Assembly (NCBI GenBank): GCA_964036665.1
Contig: OZ038531.1
Coordinates: forward strand, 6,200,168-6,264,167
From: Gordius sp. MW1
Lineage: Eukaryota > Nematomorpha > Gordioida > Gordea > Gordiidae
Direction of reading: 5' to 3'
DNA length: 64,000 nt
Position 1 is the stretch's first letter; each line of letters begins with the position of its first letter. Positions 24,401 through 35,300 of this stretch are shown one piece after another. Made by a program: the position numbers and the translations under genes. A model generated the notes under the pieces. The model saw nothing but the letters and a program-made list of their open reading frames with translations. It made no database searches and was not told the DNA's origin.

Positions 24401-26968
24401 TATTTTGAGGCCTCATTCCAAACCGGTCTAAAATTTAAATTCAAAACACGAACCCTAAGCCATACTAATTTTTAAAACCCAGAGGAATTTTCGAACGTTT
24501 TATCCTAGCTAGAGCCCTGCACGGACCGTCCAAAGCCTAGCAGGCTTGGGTCAGGCCTGGTGGGTCGACCCCACCCGAGGCCTAGCCCGAGGTAAAATCT
24601 AGCTAAAAGATTTTTCATACTTTTACAATTTCCTTTCTTAAGAGGCTCTTTAGAGGAGACAAAATATTTTTACTAAGAAAGGTACGGGTGGGTATTTTAA
24701 ATAAATTTTTTTATAAATTTTAATTTCAAAAGTCGGGCTGAGCTGGGGTTGAGCCTGGGTAAAATAAAATTTCGGGCTCGGGCAAAGTAAGTTAAAAAGG
24801 GTCGGGCTCGGGCCGAAGAAATTCCATTTTGCAGGACTGTAAACCTAGTTAATCCCATGTCATAAATACAAGGCATCAGGTATTATGTTTATAAATTAGT
24901 GTAATATTAACAAATCCTCTATATACTTGGAATCATTCTCCTCGTCGGAACCATCATGTTTTGGAACCTCGTAGTCGCTATTAAGTTCTCCATCAGGGGG
25001 TGAATCTTTAAGGCGTCGCGCTTGGGCAATGCCTTCACCCCCTTGACTTACCCGTTCAGTGTTATCCTGAAAATTGCCTTCATCGTCAGAATTAGACTCT
25101 TCGATAACCTCCTTAATCAATACAATATAAGATACAGTTCCATTAAAATTATAAGATTTGAACTACTTTTATATTGCGTTTTTAACATAAGATAAAGCAA
25201 TAATAGTTGACATGATATTTTTTTGATGCGTAAATATGGCTCGTTTTTTTAATTATTAACTTTTTCGAATTAACACGGTTTTATAAAATTTGTAATGGAT
25301 TTTAACGCCCAAAGGGTTAACATCTAGATTAATAACTAACCTTTAAAGGGGTCTATCAATTAGATGCTTTAAACGGATGATAACTGCAACCTTACATTGA
25401 AGACTTTAAAAATTTAATCAAATTAACACATTTAACTATTAAGTTGAGCAAAGAATAGCAAAAGAGTCCCCCCCGGCCCCCCAAAAAATTACCAAATTTA
25501 TTATAAATCTACTATGTCTAAGGGTTAGAGTTGTTAAATTGCTAACTTGCTTCAACACCGGCTACCATCTGCTCGAGTTTCTGCTCGGCCCTCGAGCATT
25601 TTTATATGCTATTGTTCTGCCTAGTGCACCAAACAGTGAGCACATATAGTGCTAACGCGCCTATTAAGCCTCAGTGTGCGTGATCGCGTCTGGAGTTTGA
25701 AGAAATTTAGCAATTTAACAACTCTACTAAGGGTTATAGTCAAAGACAAAATTTCCCACCTTAAATGTGTATGCCTTCACTAAAATTATACTTTTTATCA
25801 TTTTTTTCACAAATAAGAACAGAAGCATGCATCAAAAGCGACTAAATTGTAGAAAATAAAGGTAAAGACAAAGAAATCAACTTATTTTAATATGTATTTA
25901 ATGTCTTTCTAAATCACTAGCACACAAAAAATATATTAGTAAAGCCTTTAAAAATTGTTAAATTATCTATCATCTAATTGATTTTGAATAGTAAAAGCCT
26001 TAATTCTAAAGATTATATACAAGTATTATAAACAGTTTATTTTAATATAAACTTAATAGAAATAAAAAACACCAATTATGAAAATAAATAATGTGCACCT
26101 AAAAAACTTATTTTTGCAATTAAAAAAAGAATTAAAATCAAAAACTTACATTTTGGCTTCTTGATTTTTCTCTATGAGAAACCCTTTCATCTAAAGATAT
26201 GGTCAAATTTTTTTTTATTTAAATATTTGTAAAATGCAAACAAACAAGTGCTAAACATACCATTGGATGATTCCTCATTGTCTGAACCAAATATGTCAGA
26301 CATTTTAACCCGATCACTGGTTTTATTATTTGCTCGAGATCCAGTTTTATTATCATTAGAGTTAATAAATGTAGAAGGATCTTCATCCATATCATTATCC
26401 TCCATTCCTGATTGATCATAATCTGAACATAAATTTTATTTACAAATCAAGTCATATTAGATAAATATTTATACAGTAGATATTGGCTACCAAAATAATT
26501 TGTTAACTAAAAGAAAGTGTTTTAATCATTTATAGGTGTACATGAAATTAATTAACAAAATAACATTTTAGGTTAATAATTCATTAAATGTTCACACATA
26601 AAACTTAAATGTAAAGTTGTGTATAAGATATATTCTTCAACGCAAATAACATGGTAAGTAACCAACTTTATATGTATGCCATGATATATTCTTACTTATA
26701 TTTTCATCATATTCATCTTCAGACTGATCATCCTTATTGTTTCTATGACTACTAATAACATATTTATACATATATACTTGTTGCTTTGGGCCTTATCTAC
26801 ACTATCACCATCAGACATTTCTTCCTATAATGAAATTATGGAATTCTAAAATAAAACCTACGTCATTATCCTTAGCTAGTCGAAAAAAATTAAAACTAAA
26901 AAAATTAATAATTTACTTCCGCCTCTATCATTATTTTCTTCGAGTGAAGAATTTTCATTATCACTCAT
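15489..26968 (-). CDS. LEO1: RNA polymerase-associated protein LEO1 (Paf1 complex)
   Basis: LEO1 is a nuclear Paf1-complex subunit in Pol II elongation and co-transcriptional histone modification. Proposed exons, 5' to 3': 26917-26968, 26862-26875, 26778-26824, 26696-26751, 26261-26422, 26150-26190, 24927-25111, 23223-23426, 20411-20599, 19102-19236, 18254-18389, 17020-17341, 16012-16082, 15489-15542. Sum 1668 nt, 555 residues. The first 185 or so residues are acidic and Ser-rich, as in orthologues. The conserved core follows: [74 protein letters not shown]. The tail has [11 protein letters not shown] and [11 protein letters not shown] and ends in SVSDDDE. Core exons are very secure. The 14-nt exon 2 and the 26-nt gap between exons 3 and 4 are not. 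Introns carry many transposons. Confidence 0.95.
16668..16841. mobile_element. MITE, CATGGGCGTA family, copy 1
   Basis: Termini CATGGGCGTACGCAG and GGGTACGCCCATG are inverted. The exact 8-mer GGGATAAG flanks both sides (16660-16667, 16842-16849). Internal G/C runs of 8-14 lie near both ends. No coding capacity. It lies in a LEO1 intron. Confidence 0.88.
17476..17623. mobile_element. Hairpin MITE with TA duplication
   Basis: The ends GAGGGAAATGGAACG and CGTTCCATTTCCCTC are perfect inverted repeats. A second inverted pair, GGGCTATTATAGCCCATCAT and ATGATGGGCTATAATAGCC, lies inside. TA flanks both sides, as in Tc1/mariner insertions. It sits in a LEO1 intron. Confidence 0.75.
18561..18765. mobile_element. 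hAT-type MITE, TAGTGTTGTAAAA family, copy A
   Basis: The ends TAGTGTTGTAAAAACGGCTGG and CCAGCCTGTTTTACAACACTA are inverted. The exact 8-mer GACTGAAG lies at 18553-18560 and 18766-18773. The interior is rich in GGTCGACC-like words. It lies in a LEO1 intron. Confidence 0.88.
19938..20105. mobile_element. MITE, CATGGGCGTAGCC family, copy 2 (right end eroded)
   Basis: The left end CATGGGCGTAGCCAGCATT is intact. The right end stops at GGCTA after a C-run, so the last ~8 bases of the terminal repeat are missing. The interior matches the 49663 copy (CAATAATGA, AAATTTCAACAAATTT). Confidence 0.75.
20172..20374. mobile_element. hAT-type MITE with GGGTCGGGTT subterminal arrays
   Basis: The imperfect termini TAGAGAACTGCACGGG and TTTGCAGTCTCTA are inverted. 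The flanks CCTAGCGA and CCTACCGA match at 7 of 8. Between them, blocks of (GGGTC)n/(GGGTT)n alternate with GAAAATT spacers. It lies 37 bp from LEO1 exon 9, inside the intron. Confidence 0.75.
21361..22115 (+). pseudogene. 5'-truncated RTE-type non-LTR retrotransposon (3' part of reverse transcriptase)
   Basis: The reading frame begins inside the reverse transcriptase at the catalytic block ([18 protein letters not shown]) and continues through [12 protein letters not shown] and [18 protein letters not shown] stop follows ALYKSI, then a homologous continuation reads [20 protein letters not shown] and later [11 protein letters not shown] and [12 protein letters not shown]. This C-terminal pattern is typical of RTE-like elements. 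Stop codons make it a relic. An hAT element has split its 3' end, which resumes at 22765. It is inserted in the LEO1 intron between exons 8 and 9. Confidence 0.85.
22124..22756 (+). mobile_element. Non-autonomous hAT element nested in the RTE relic
   Basis: The ends TAGAGGTGTGCACGGATC and GATCGGCACACCTCTA are inverted. The exact 8-mer ATGTAAAC lies at 22116-22123 and 22757-22764. Both subterminal regions are arrays of GGATC words. The interior keeps only a transposase C-terminus (22355-22561). Confidence 0.93.
22355..22561 (+). pseudogene. hAT transposase C-terminal dimerisation domain remnant
   Basis: The frame reads [20 protein letters not shown], then [19 protein letters not shown] and [15 protein letters not shown]. 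These are the conserved hATC motifs (P-A-T-S-x-x-S-E-R-x-F-S, then R-x-x-L-x-P). The DDE catalytic part is absent, so the element could only move in trans. Confidence 0.85.
22765..22860 (+). pseudogene. 3' end of the RTE relic, displaced by the hAT insertion
   Basis: After the duplicated ATGTAAAC the RTE sequence resumes with a frame carrying TNGNECRKD-like residues and AT-rich tail sequence. Continuity with the 22115 edge is inferred from the target duplication. Confidence 0.5.
23540..23711. mobile_element. hAT-type MITE, TAGTGTTGTAAAA family, copy B
   Basis: Shares AAACGGCTGGGTT...GGTCGACC on the left and GGTCGACTAAAC...CCAGCCGTTTTTACAAC on the right with the 18561 copy. The left terminus has lost about 8 bases (TAGAAACGG) and no target duplication is clear. 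It is inside a LEO1 intron. Confidence 0.7.
24510..24841. mobile_element. hAT-type MITE with GGGCTCGGG subterminal words
   Basis: The ends TAGAGCCCTGCACGG and TTTTGCAGGACTGTA are inverted. The flanks ATCCTAGC and AACCTAGT agree at 6 of 8. GGCCTAGCCCGAGG words near the left end and GGTCGGGCTCGGG words near the right end mirror the organisation of the 20172 and 22124 elements. Confidence 0.68.
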
Positions 26969-27791
26969 TCTAATAAAAAGAAATGAAAAAGTTAACCCGC
27001 TGATCGATCGAGTTTTGGGTCATAGTGGTACTTTCATGATCAAAATAAAAACGTTTTCGCCGAATGTTTAATTCGTCTACGATTAGCCCAGATATACTTT
27101 AGTTTTAACAAAAATTTTTTGAAAAGAGTCAGTAAATTTTAGAGAAATTGTATCCATATTAAGACTGGCTTGGAAAAAAATGGGGCCATTTGTTATTTAA
27201 ACAGTGTTAAATTAACCAAGAGTTTACGTGTACTGTTAATCTAATATAAAAGATTATGATAGTGTAGACTTTATTTTATATATAACAAGTTATTAAATAG
27301 GTTTAGCTGTTATTAATATTGTCTTTACTCCAAACAATGCATGCTAAACCATAGCAGAAGCAAATAAATGATCCTAGTTTCAATCCTTGTTTTTGCCAAT
27401 ATTATTTGAGGTTTATTATGGAGCTATACAGCTCTGTAAGTTACTCCTTAATAGTGTTAGATCACATTTTATGATTTTACATGAATTCTATGCCCTTATA
27501 AGATGTTTTGCTTTTTTGAAGAAAGAGCTCATGCCTTTAGGGTTTTAAGTCTTTCTGATTAAATACAATGTATATCAGCAAAGTTTAAGTGTTTTATACA
27601 TAAGAAGAATTAATGAATTTAGATATTTAGCCACAATTTTATTTTTACTAAATAGTTTATAAGCTATTTCCGATAATAATGTTTTCAAAATAATTTTTCT
27701 GCATTTATACTCCATTTTGTCTTCATAACCTTTCTGATCGTTTGTTTTAAATTTTTAATGTATATCATAATAGCAAATACTTGACAGAATT

Positions 27792-29548
27792 TGTCAAATT
27801 CGTAATTGAAGACGAATTCGAAGTAGAATTATATTGCAAATTGTACCCATAAAATAATTTATCTATTACCTTTTATTTTCCGCGATAAAATGGATCCGCG
27901 CGCGAGTTTATTAAATTCTCTCTGTTTAAAGGTTACATTTTTCTCGTATATTTTTATTCACTACTCAAAAAGAGAAAAAAATATATGTGAGTAAGCGAGT
28001 GATGCAATAATAATCGCTAACTAAGGGTAATGGTATCCATTTATATCATAGAGATACTAACAAACATGACGCATCATAAACAAGAGTAGAGTAAAATTTA
28101 CGCGTATAAGTGTATGTGTGTGGGGGGGGGGGAATGAATATATAAAATATTGAATACACACAATGGGGTGAGGGGTAAGGGGGTGTAGGACACCACACCT
28201 CCCCCTTTTATCGAGATGACCACGGCTTAACAATTATTTAGCTAGAGGTCAAGGCGGCGATTTACCTTATCTATTCTAAACTCCAAACAAACCATAGGTA
28301 TAACAAACAACATAATTTTCAAACCTTCCTGAAATTTAGCCCTAAAATTAATATAATTTATCGTCTGACATCTAGTGCCAGCTTCTGCCTTTGCCCTCGG
28401 AACTGATTCATGGACGACGAATTTAATCGATGCAATCCCGCACTGTGAATCAATTATAAAATGGGGTACTTCATGGCTACTGGACTTGGCGTCCCAGCTC
28501 TGTAAAGCACCACTGAGCAACAGCCTCAACCAAAATTATAATTAATTTATACTAAATTATCCCAATGGCTTTTATTTTATACCTATACTGAAAATTGCCA
28601 TTTTACAAATCATCATTTTTCGCGCCGCCCCTTCCTGATTTTATAAAATCACTAATTAATTATGAGCATAGGGCCAAATAATTGTAAAGAAAACGCGATG
28701 AGGGATTGAATATAGATTAACAACATAATTTTCGTAAACATATTTTTAAGATGATACAACTAAAGCAATAATGTTTTAAATCAGTTAAACTATTTGCATA
28801 ATTCAAGTGGGTTACATTTTTGTTTTTGTTTACTGAAAAAAACCTTACATTCGTTGAGTTTTGCCATTTGTTTTCAGATTATTGAGGAATTTTTAGCTCT
28901 TAGCACTAATAATAAATCCAATTGATGGAAATATTGAGGAATGCCTAATTGTTTTTCATGGCGTGAGTATATTTTCCTTTGGTTGACACTCGGAATGAGG
29001 GTATTTGCTTTTTTTTCAATTGCTCGGAATATTGAGGAATGTCGAATTGTTTTTCATGGCGTGAGTATATTTTCCATTGGTTGACAGACGGAATCAGGAT
29101 ATTGGGTATTTCCTCGAATGAGGGTTGTATATTAGATCCAAGATTCTGACGCCAATTGTCAAATTCGTAATTAAAGACGAATTCGACGTAAAATTTTATT
29201 GCAAATTGTACCCATAAAATGATTTATCTATTACCTTTATAAAATGGCTCCGCGCGCGAGTTTATTAAATTCTCTCTGTTTAAAGGTTACATTTTTCTCG
29301 TATATTTATTCTACTCAAAGGAGAAAAAAATATGTGAGTAAACGAGTGATGCAATAATAATCGCTAACTAAGGGTACTTAAAATCGTATCTATTTATATC
29401 ATAGAGATACTAACAAACATGACGCATCATAAACAAGAGTAGAGTAAAATTTACGCGTAGAAGTGTATGTGTGGGGCGGGGGGAATGAATATATAAAATA
29501 TTGAATACACACAAGAAGGTGAGGCGTAAGGGGGTGTAGGACACCACA
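27792..29548 (-). mobile_element. Non-autonomous short LTR retrotransposon (TRIM-like)
   Basis: Direct LTRs at 27792-28197 and 29157-29548 begin and end TG...CA. GAATT is duplicated at 27787-27791 and 29549-29553. On the minus strand, an ATTGGCGTCAGAATC primer-binding-like site directly follows the 5' LTR (right side). An AAAAGGGGGAGG polypurine tract directly precedes the 3' LTR (left side). The ~959-bp interior has no gag or pol domain. A 95-codon frame at 28242-28529 is unrecognised. Two ~75-bp direct repeats (TTCATGGCGTGAGTATATTT) lie at about 28934 and 29033. It sits upstream of LEO1. Confidence 0.93.
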
Positions 29549-32133
29549 GAATTTTAAATAGCGTGGAAAAATTGATAGCTCATCAAGTATTACCCCAAAA
29601 TATAATTACTATTAATTTTTTATTAAATATTAAAATTCACATATCTTCCACTTACAAGTTCTTGAGGAACTTTTGATCCTAGACCACCTTCCAAGAAAGG
29701 TGTTATCAAGTGGCATATTATAGTGTTTTCAAGCTTTAATTAAATTAGGTTTAACTGCACGATTATATTTAAAGAGACAATAACTAAATACAATGAATAA
29801 AAAATGTTTTACACTATTTTTTAAAACCTTAGCCGAGGTTATCTTATACAATTCAATATCATGCTTATTTAAGACTAAACACATGTTTGTGTCGTTTTCC
29901 TTTGCGTTTTCCTGGGGGTATCTCCTAATTTTTCTTCTCGTCAGCCAACTTTACATCTATCCACATAATAACCTCTGTTTACGAGCTTTATTTTTATTGT
30001 TTCTCTGTTTCATGTTTAATTTCTCGCTTTCACCTAGCATTAAGTTTATCTTCATTGACGCTAAGGATTGCTACTTCATTTTTTAGATAGCCCACATTCC
30101 AAGCTATTTATACAGGTTACCGTCTAATCTTATTGGAATTTGATTAGCTGTTAGATCGATCTTAAGGGAGAAGGCAAGGAAGATACTGCGGGGTTGCGTG
30201 ACACAAAAACTAGGGGTGACCAGAACTCAACGACTTTCATATATACGTGGTCAATCGTTGGCCATCGATGTAACGCTAAATTACACAAAAACCCAATTCC
30301 CTCAGCAATCTGAAAGGGGAGGGATGGCGGTGAATAACGAAATTAAATCTCCCAAACAAATACAGAGGAAACGATATATTATAGACGACAAGTTCCGTTA
30401 TTTCAAAAATACGACCAATCCCAAAAACATCTTCCCAAGAAATGGTCAATTTAGTTCGATGTGACGGAACAAGAGACCCGAGGAAAAACGTTTGCTGTCT
30501 GTCAGATACCAAGTCCCGAGACCGTGCGGATTAAGGTAAACACATATTTCAGAGAAAGTTATCTTGAAGAGGATGGTGTTGTGGTTAGATTCATCTGCAC
30601 CTCGCCTGTTAACCACTCTTCCCTTCCCCATACCCATAGATTAAATTTTATCATCTCCCTTCCCCTAAATATTATACTTGCCTCTCCCATACAATTGTTA
30701 TTGTATCTTAATTAATTACCATCGCATGGTGAGGTGCTAATCTCAAAGAAACTAGATGGCGATAAATCACATATATTAAAATATTCAGGATATCAACCTT
30801 TTATTTTCCTGTATCTCCCCGATAAACTTAACTTGCAACAATTTTTTCGCGACTTTTACTTTTTTTCCTCATTCGCGCGATTAAGTCCCGCCTTAGTTAA
30901 AATTATATATAATGGGATTTGCCATATTAATATTTATCGGGTATAAATTTGTATGTAAATAAATATTGTAATTAAATTTGTTAATGGTAATAATTGCCTA
31001 GATTAATATTTTCTCTTTTAGTCTTTAATACTTCTTAATAGCTATTAAAGATGAATCCATCTAACCATAAAATATTAACCCACCAAAATTATTTAAATCA
31101 TAATCTCTTAACTAATTTTGATCATGTTTAGAAAGCAGTATATAGTACCATTAATTATTAAAATATTTTACATGATTAAAAAAGTTTTTAATTTATCTTG
31201 TATGTTAAGGTAGATTATATATAAACACTCAAAATAATATTAGGAAATTTAAAATCTCTTAGTCGAAAATCTAATTGATATTAAAAAAAGTAATTTGAGA
31301 AGGTATCTTGCCGGTCAATATTAATAACCTCATTTGCGTTAATTGGATTGTTGTTTTAACAGGAATCATTATTCTAACAACATAATTCGCGAGAAAGCTT
31401 TGAACTAAATTATAACAAGTTAGTCAAAATCAAAAACCCGAATACACATATTTACACGACAACATAGTAACCGACCTTGCTAATAATTCTCCTATTTTCA
31501 GTAAAGTATAAATGGAACTGGCGGAGCATAACTTATCTACTAGTTTCAAAAATGTTAGTTGATTATTTTTATTTTAGGTATATTGATTTTATTTAAAATA
31601 TTAATAAGGGATCCTAAAGTATTCAGTTTAGGGGCCGGAATGGCCAACTAGCAATGAGAACCAAGGTTGTGTTCTTCAGATAAGCTTTACTATACCGAAT
31701 TTGGTATTAATTAAAATTTGTTTGGGGGAAATGGTTGGGGAGGTTGTTAAGCAAATAATTGCAACGCTCATATTGTGGTTGGGCATAAGAATTTGAATTT
31801 GACCCTAAGCCTAGGAGGAGTGTTGCTTAAGCTTTTTATTAAGTGTGGGTTGGCGATTGAATTTTCATATGTCACTTAAAAATAGTATTACTTGATTGGT
31901 GACTTGCGTTTTAGATAGGTAGATGTATTAATTTAATACGTCATTATCATACAATATTAACTTACAATATTCAAATTAGATTTTGGTACAAAATATGCGA
32001 TATGCAAGTTTTTTTTCTTTTTACATTAGGACGGTTCCTATGTTTTGCAAAATGTGTTTACCAAAAACGTTAAACTCATCCTTTTATTGGTCTCTTATGA
32101 TATTGCTATAGAGAGTCGTTGATTGGCCATGTA
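29549..32133. other. Intergenic region with an unexplained GC-richer island (~30140-30640)
   Basis: Between the LTR element and the collagen 3' end I find no recognised gene. About 500 bp near 30140-30640 is distinctly less AT-rich than its surroundings and has open frames on both strands. One + frame (TEQETRGKTFAVCQIP, then PSPETVRIK) abuts a good donor GTAAAC at about 30536. No domain is recognisable. It could be a host exon, a non-coding exon or an old retroelement piece. Confidence 0.35.
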
Positions 32134-32139
32134 TTTATT
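32134..32139 (-). terminator. Candidate poly(A) signal for the collagen gene
   Basis: AATAAA on the minus strand, about 170 nt past the collagen stop codon. Confidence 0.4.
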
Positions 32140-32307
32140 TTAAAAAATCGTGCGCATAATAGAGACAATATAAAAAGTTGTATAGATTATATCAAAAGTA
32201 AATTCAATAAGAAAGTAAAATTATAGCAAGAGAACAATTACAGTATTAAAGTATTAAAAATTATATGGTTCCTAAGGACGATAAATGGTATAAAGCGTTG
32301 CATCCTT

Positions 32308-35300
32308 TTACATGAAGCACACTGGCCCAACTTCATAGCCCCAAGCTTGGTCTCCTTCACCATAATCAATGGGGAAAAAGTCGGTTATTGGAAGATAGGA
32401 AAGATCTGTCACATCTAATTCAAAAATGGTTCTGCTTATTGAATCTTGATCCTGTAGTAAATAAATAATTAAAATAAAAAATTTAATTTTAGGAAAGGTT
32501 AACCATCCTAAGGTTGCATATCGAATTAAGTATAAGGTAACTAAAAGTGTTATTAAATCCCTACCAATGCCTTGATAGGTGTGTTTATAATAATTTTTTG
32601 TAATTTTTTATTAAACCTACAGCTAGATCTAATGTTATTAACATTCCCAGCGAGATAAAACGGGGCTATTTTACCAAACCTTTCATTTAAGCAAACCTCT
32701 GAGATATCCGATATTTATACACATGACCATTATTTACATTCATTATATATCAAATCAGAACATAATTAAACATTTATTCCTAAACATTCTCACACGAATG
32801 TACCAAATGTAACACAATGATAAATTTAAATAATAAATTTATACATTTTATTTAACTAGAATGATTGTCATGCAAAATTAGTGGCTCGGTTGTAATATAC
32901 GTTAGGTCATAGTGATAAAATATGGTCCTAATGTAGAGAACGGTTGTTTGATTAAAGTATAACTTTTAACTGATTTAAATTTTACTTTAAACTAAGTTTT
33001 TTTTGTATATATGTTTATTTATTTGTTAAGTTACCTAAAATATTATGGCTTTTGAAACTATATACCAAGTCAGTAATTTGAAACCTTGTGACATGTTTTG
33101 TGAGACTTTAGTAATGCTAAGATCAATATACTTTTGTAATCATATTCATCATTACAAACGTTTTTAGTGCTTTTGATGTGACCTATACTTAATAGATAAA
33201 CTGCCACTTCTCTTTCTTACCGGACTAAAATTAAATTTAAAGTGTTTAAAAAACGTCATATTTGCAACAAATATTATGCTTTTTAACGAAAACCAACTTC
33301 TCGATAAGCTTTTATAACATTTAAACGAAGAACTTAAATTGAATAACCAGATGAACCTTTCTTATTTACTGATTAAGGCAATATATAAAATATTTTTACA
33401 ATCTTTTAAGGTTTTGTTTAGCCTCAAGGGCAAAGGATTGGGTCATAAGATCTAACGATCTTAGAATTAATTTGTAATGCCTATTTAAATTTATTTAAAT
33501 TTATTACCTAGCGTCAAGTTCGAGACCTACATTATAATGGGCGTTGCCAGGATTAAATTTAGGGGGGGGGGGGCAATTATGGTTAAGGAAGGGGCAAAAT
33601 AATAATTATTTAAAAATTTTGTCATAATTATATTAAAATTTTAAGGATATTTGAATTTACAGGGGAGCCGGTCCTTCCTGCCACCCCTCGCTATGCCTAT
33701 GTACATTATATGTAATATAGACTGTTGAACTTAGAAAATGTTACCTTACATCCATCGTACAGAACATTAATATGTGGTGCTTTAGGATTGTTCAAAGTCA
33801 TTTCTCTACTCATAGTTTCGCCGTTATATCCTTTAAATTTAATTGCCGCGTCGTAGGTATGATTGATTGCATTGTACCAAGCCAAGGTATTAACGCAAGT
33901 GAATACGAATTTTTGTTTTCCCGTCTTACTTAATAGTTTGAGAAAACGCAGTTGGACTTCTTCTATTGCATTGTATGTGAACTGAAAAAAGGAATTTTTA
34001 AAGTGTTGAATATTACAGTTATAGCATAAGTTAGGCGTGCTTTATTTTTAGGCTCATATAAAATAGTGAGTGGCTAATAATTTCCTGAGATGAATGTTTT
34101 AAATCATCTAAATTTCATTTAATTAAAAATGTTTTTGATGCTGATGTGACATTTAAAAAGTAGCTCCTAACTCACTCGATTTTGAGAAAACGCTATTCAT
34201 AATCAATTTTAACATTTTGCTTTTTAAATCACCAATGGAAAATTTTTATTTTGATGTTAACAAAAAACTCTTTAGACTTTCGTCCTATCTTGCCTATTTT
34301 TAAGGAATATTGATTGACACAGCTAAGTGAGTTGTCAAAGCTTGATAACTTCCCTTTGAATTTTTTAGTCTAATTTGAACCCAATTCTACCCTTAAATAA
34401 TAAGCTTTATATTCGTATTTAAGGTCCACTGCACATTACCAATAATATGTGCGTTGCTTTTTTGTTAATTTATAGTTTTATAATTACGCTTTGAGGTTTC
34501 ATATTATAATTGTTAATCAATTTATAATATTTGAGATATTGCCAATAATGGTGGATTATATTGAGAAGATTTTCAAAGTGATTATAATTTCTCTTTTACA
34601 GCATTATATGCCTTCATAAAGTGACTTAAATTACATATTAATTAGTGCGTTATACAACACTTTTAGGCTAATTACGTTATCTAGCTCCTAAGAATTTTAT
34701 TTATAGTGTAGTTAACGCGTTAACATCACTGATATATAAAACTCTTATAAACTTGAAGGTAAATGTATAGAAGACATATCTTATCCTAAAGTGGGCATCA
34801 ACAGACTAAATACAGTTTCATTTTTATTTAGATTAAACTATAAATATTTTAAAATACAAACCTTCATTCCTCCACTTATGACGGAATACCATTTTGGTTC
34901 AATATTTTTCTTCCAACGTATATTTGGCATCTATTAACGATTGAAATATAGTAAGATGCGATATTAAGCGTACCATTTTGGTTTCGTCATCGGGGAATAG
35001 GCAGGTTTCGCCACCCGCAGTCATATTACAATAAACAAATATCGAATCGACTCCAGTTCCCAAATTTGGATTAACCCAATAAAATCCTATGTACATATAA
35101 CACAAATGTGTATACATTATTATTTTCTAATTGTGCTGCCGATGGAACGAGCTTTAAGTGATTTTAAATATAAAAGATAAGCTAGTACATGGGCGTAGCC
35201 AGGTTTTAGATTAAGGGGGGGGGGGGGGCGAAAATTGTTTAATTTTAATTAGGGGGGGGGGGCAAAACATATTTTTTTAATTTTAAAGGGTTTTTGTGTT

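Noticed and set aside
28242..28529. 95-codon minus-strand frame as a host or retroviral gene
   Set aside because: Lies inside the LTR element just before its PPT and matches no gag, pol or env motif I know; kept only as part of the element.
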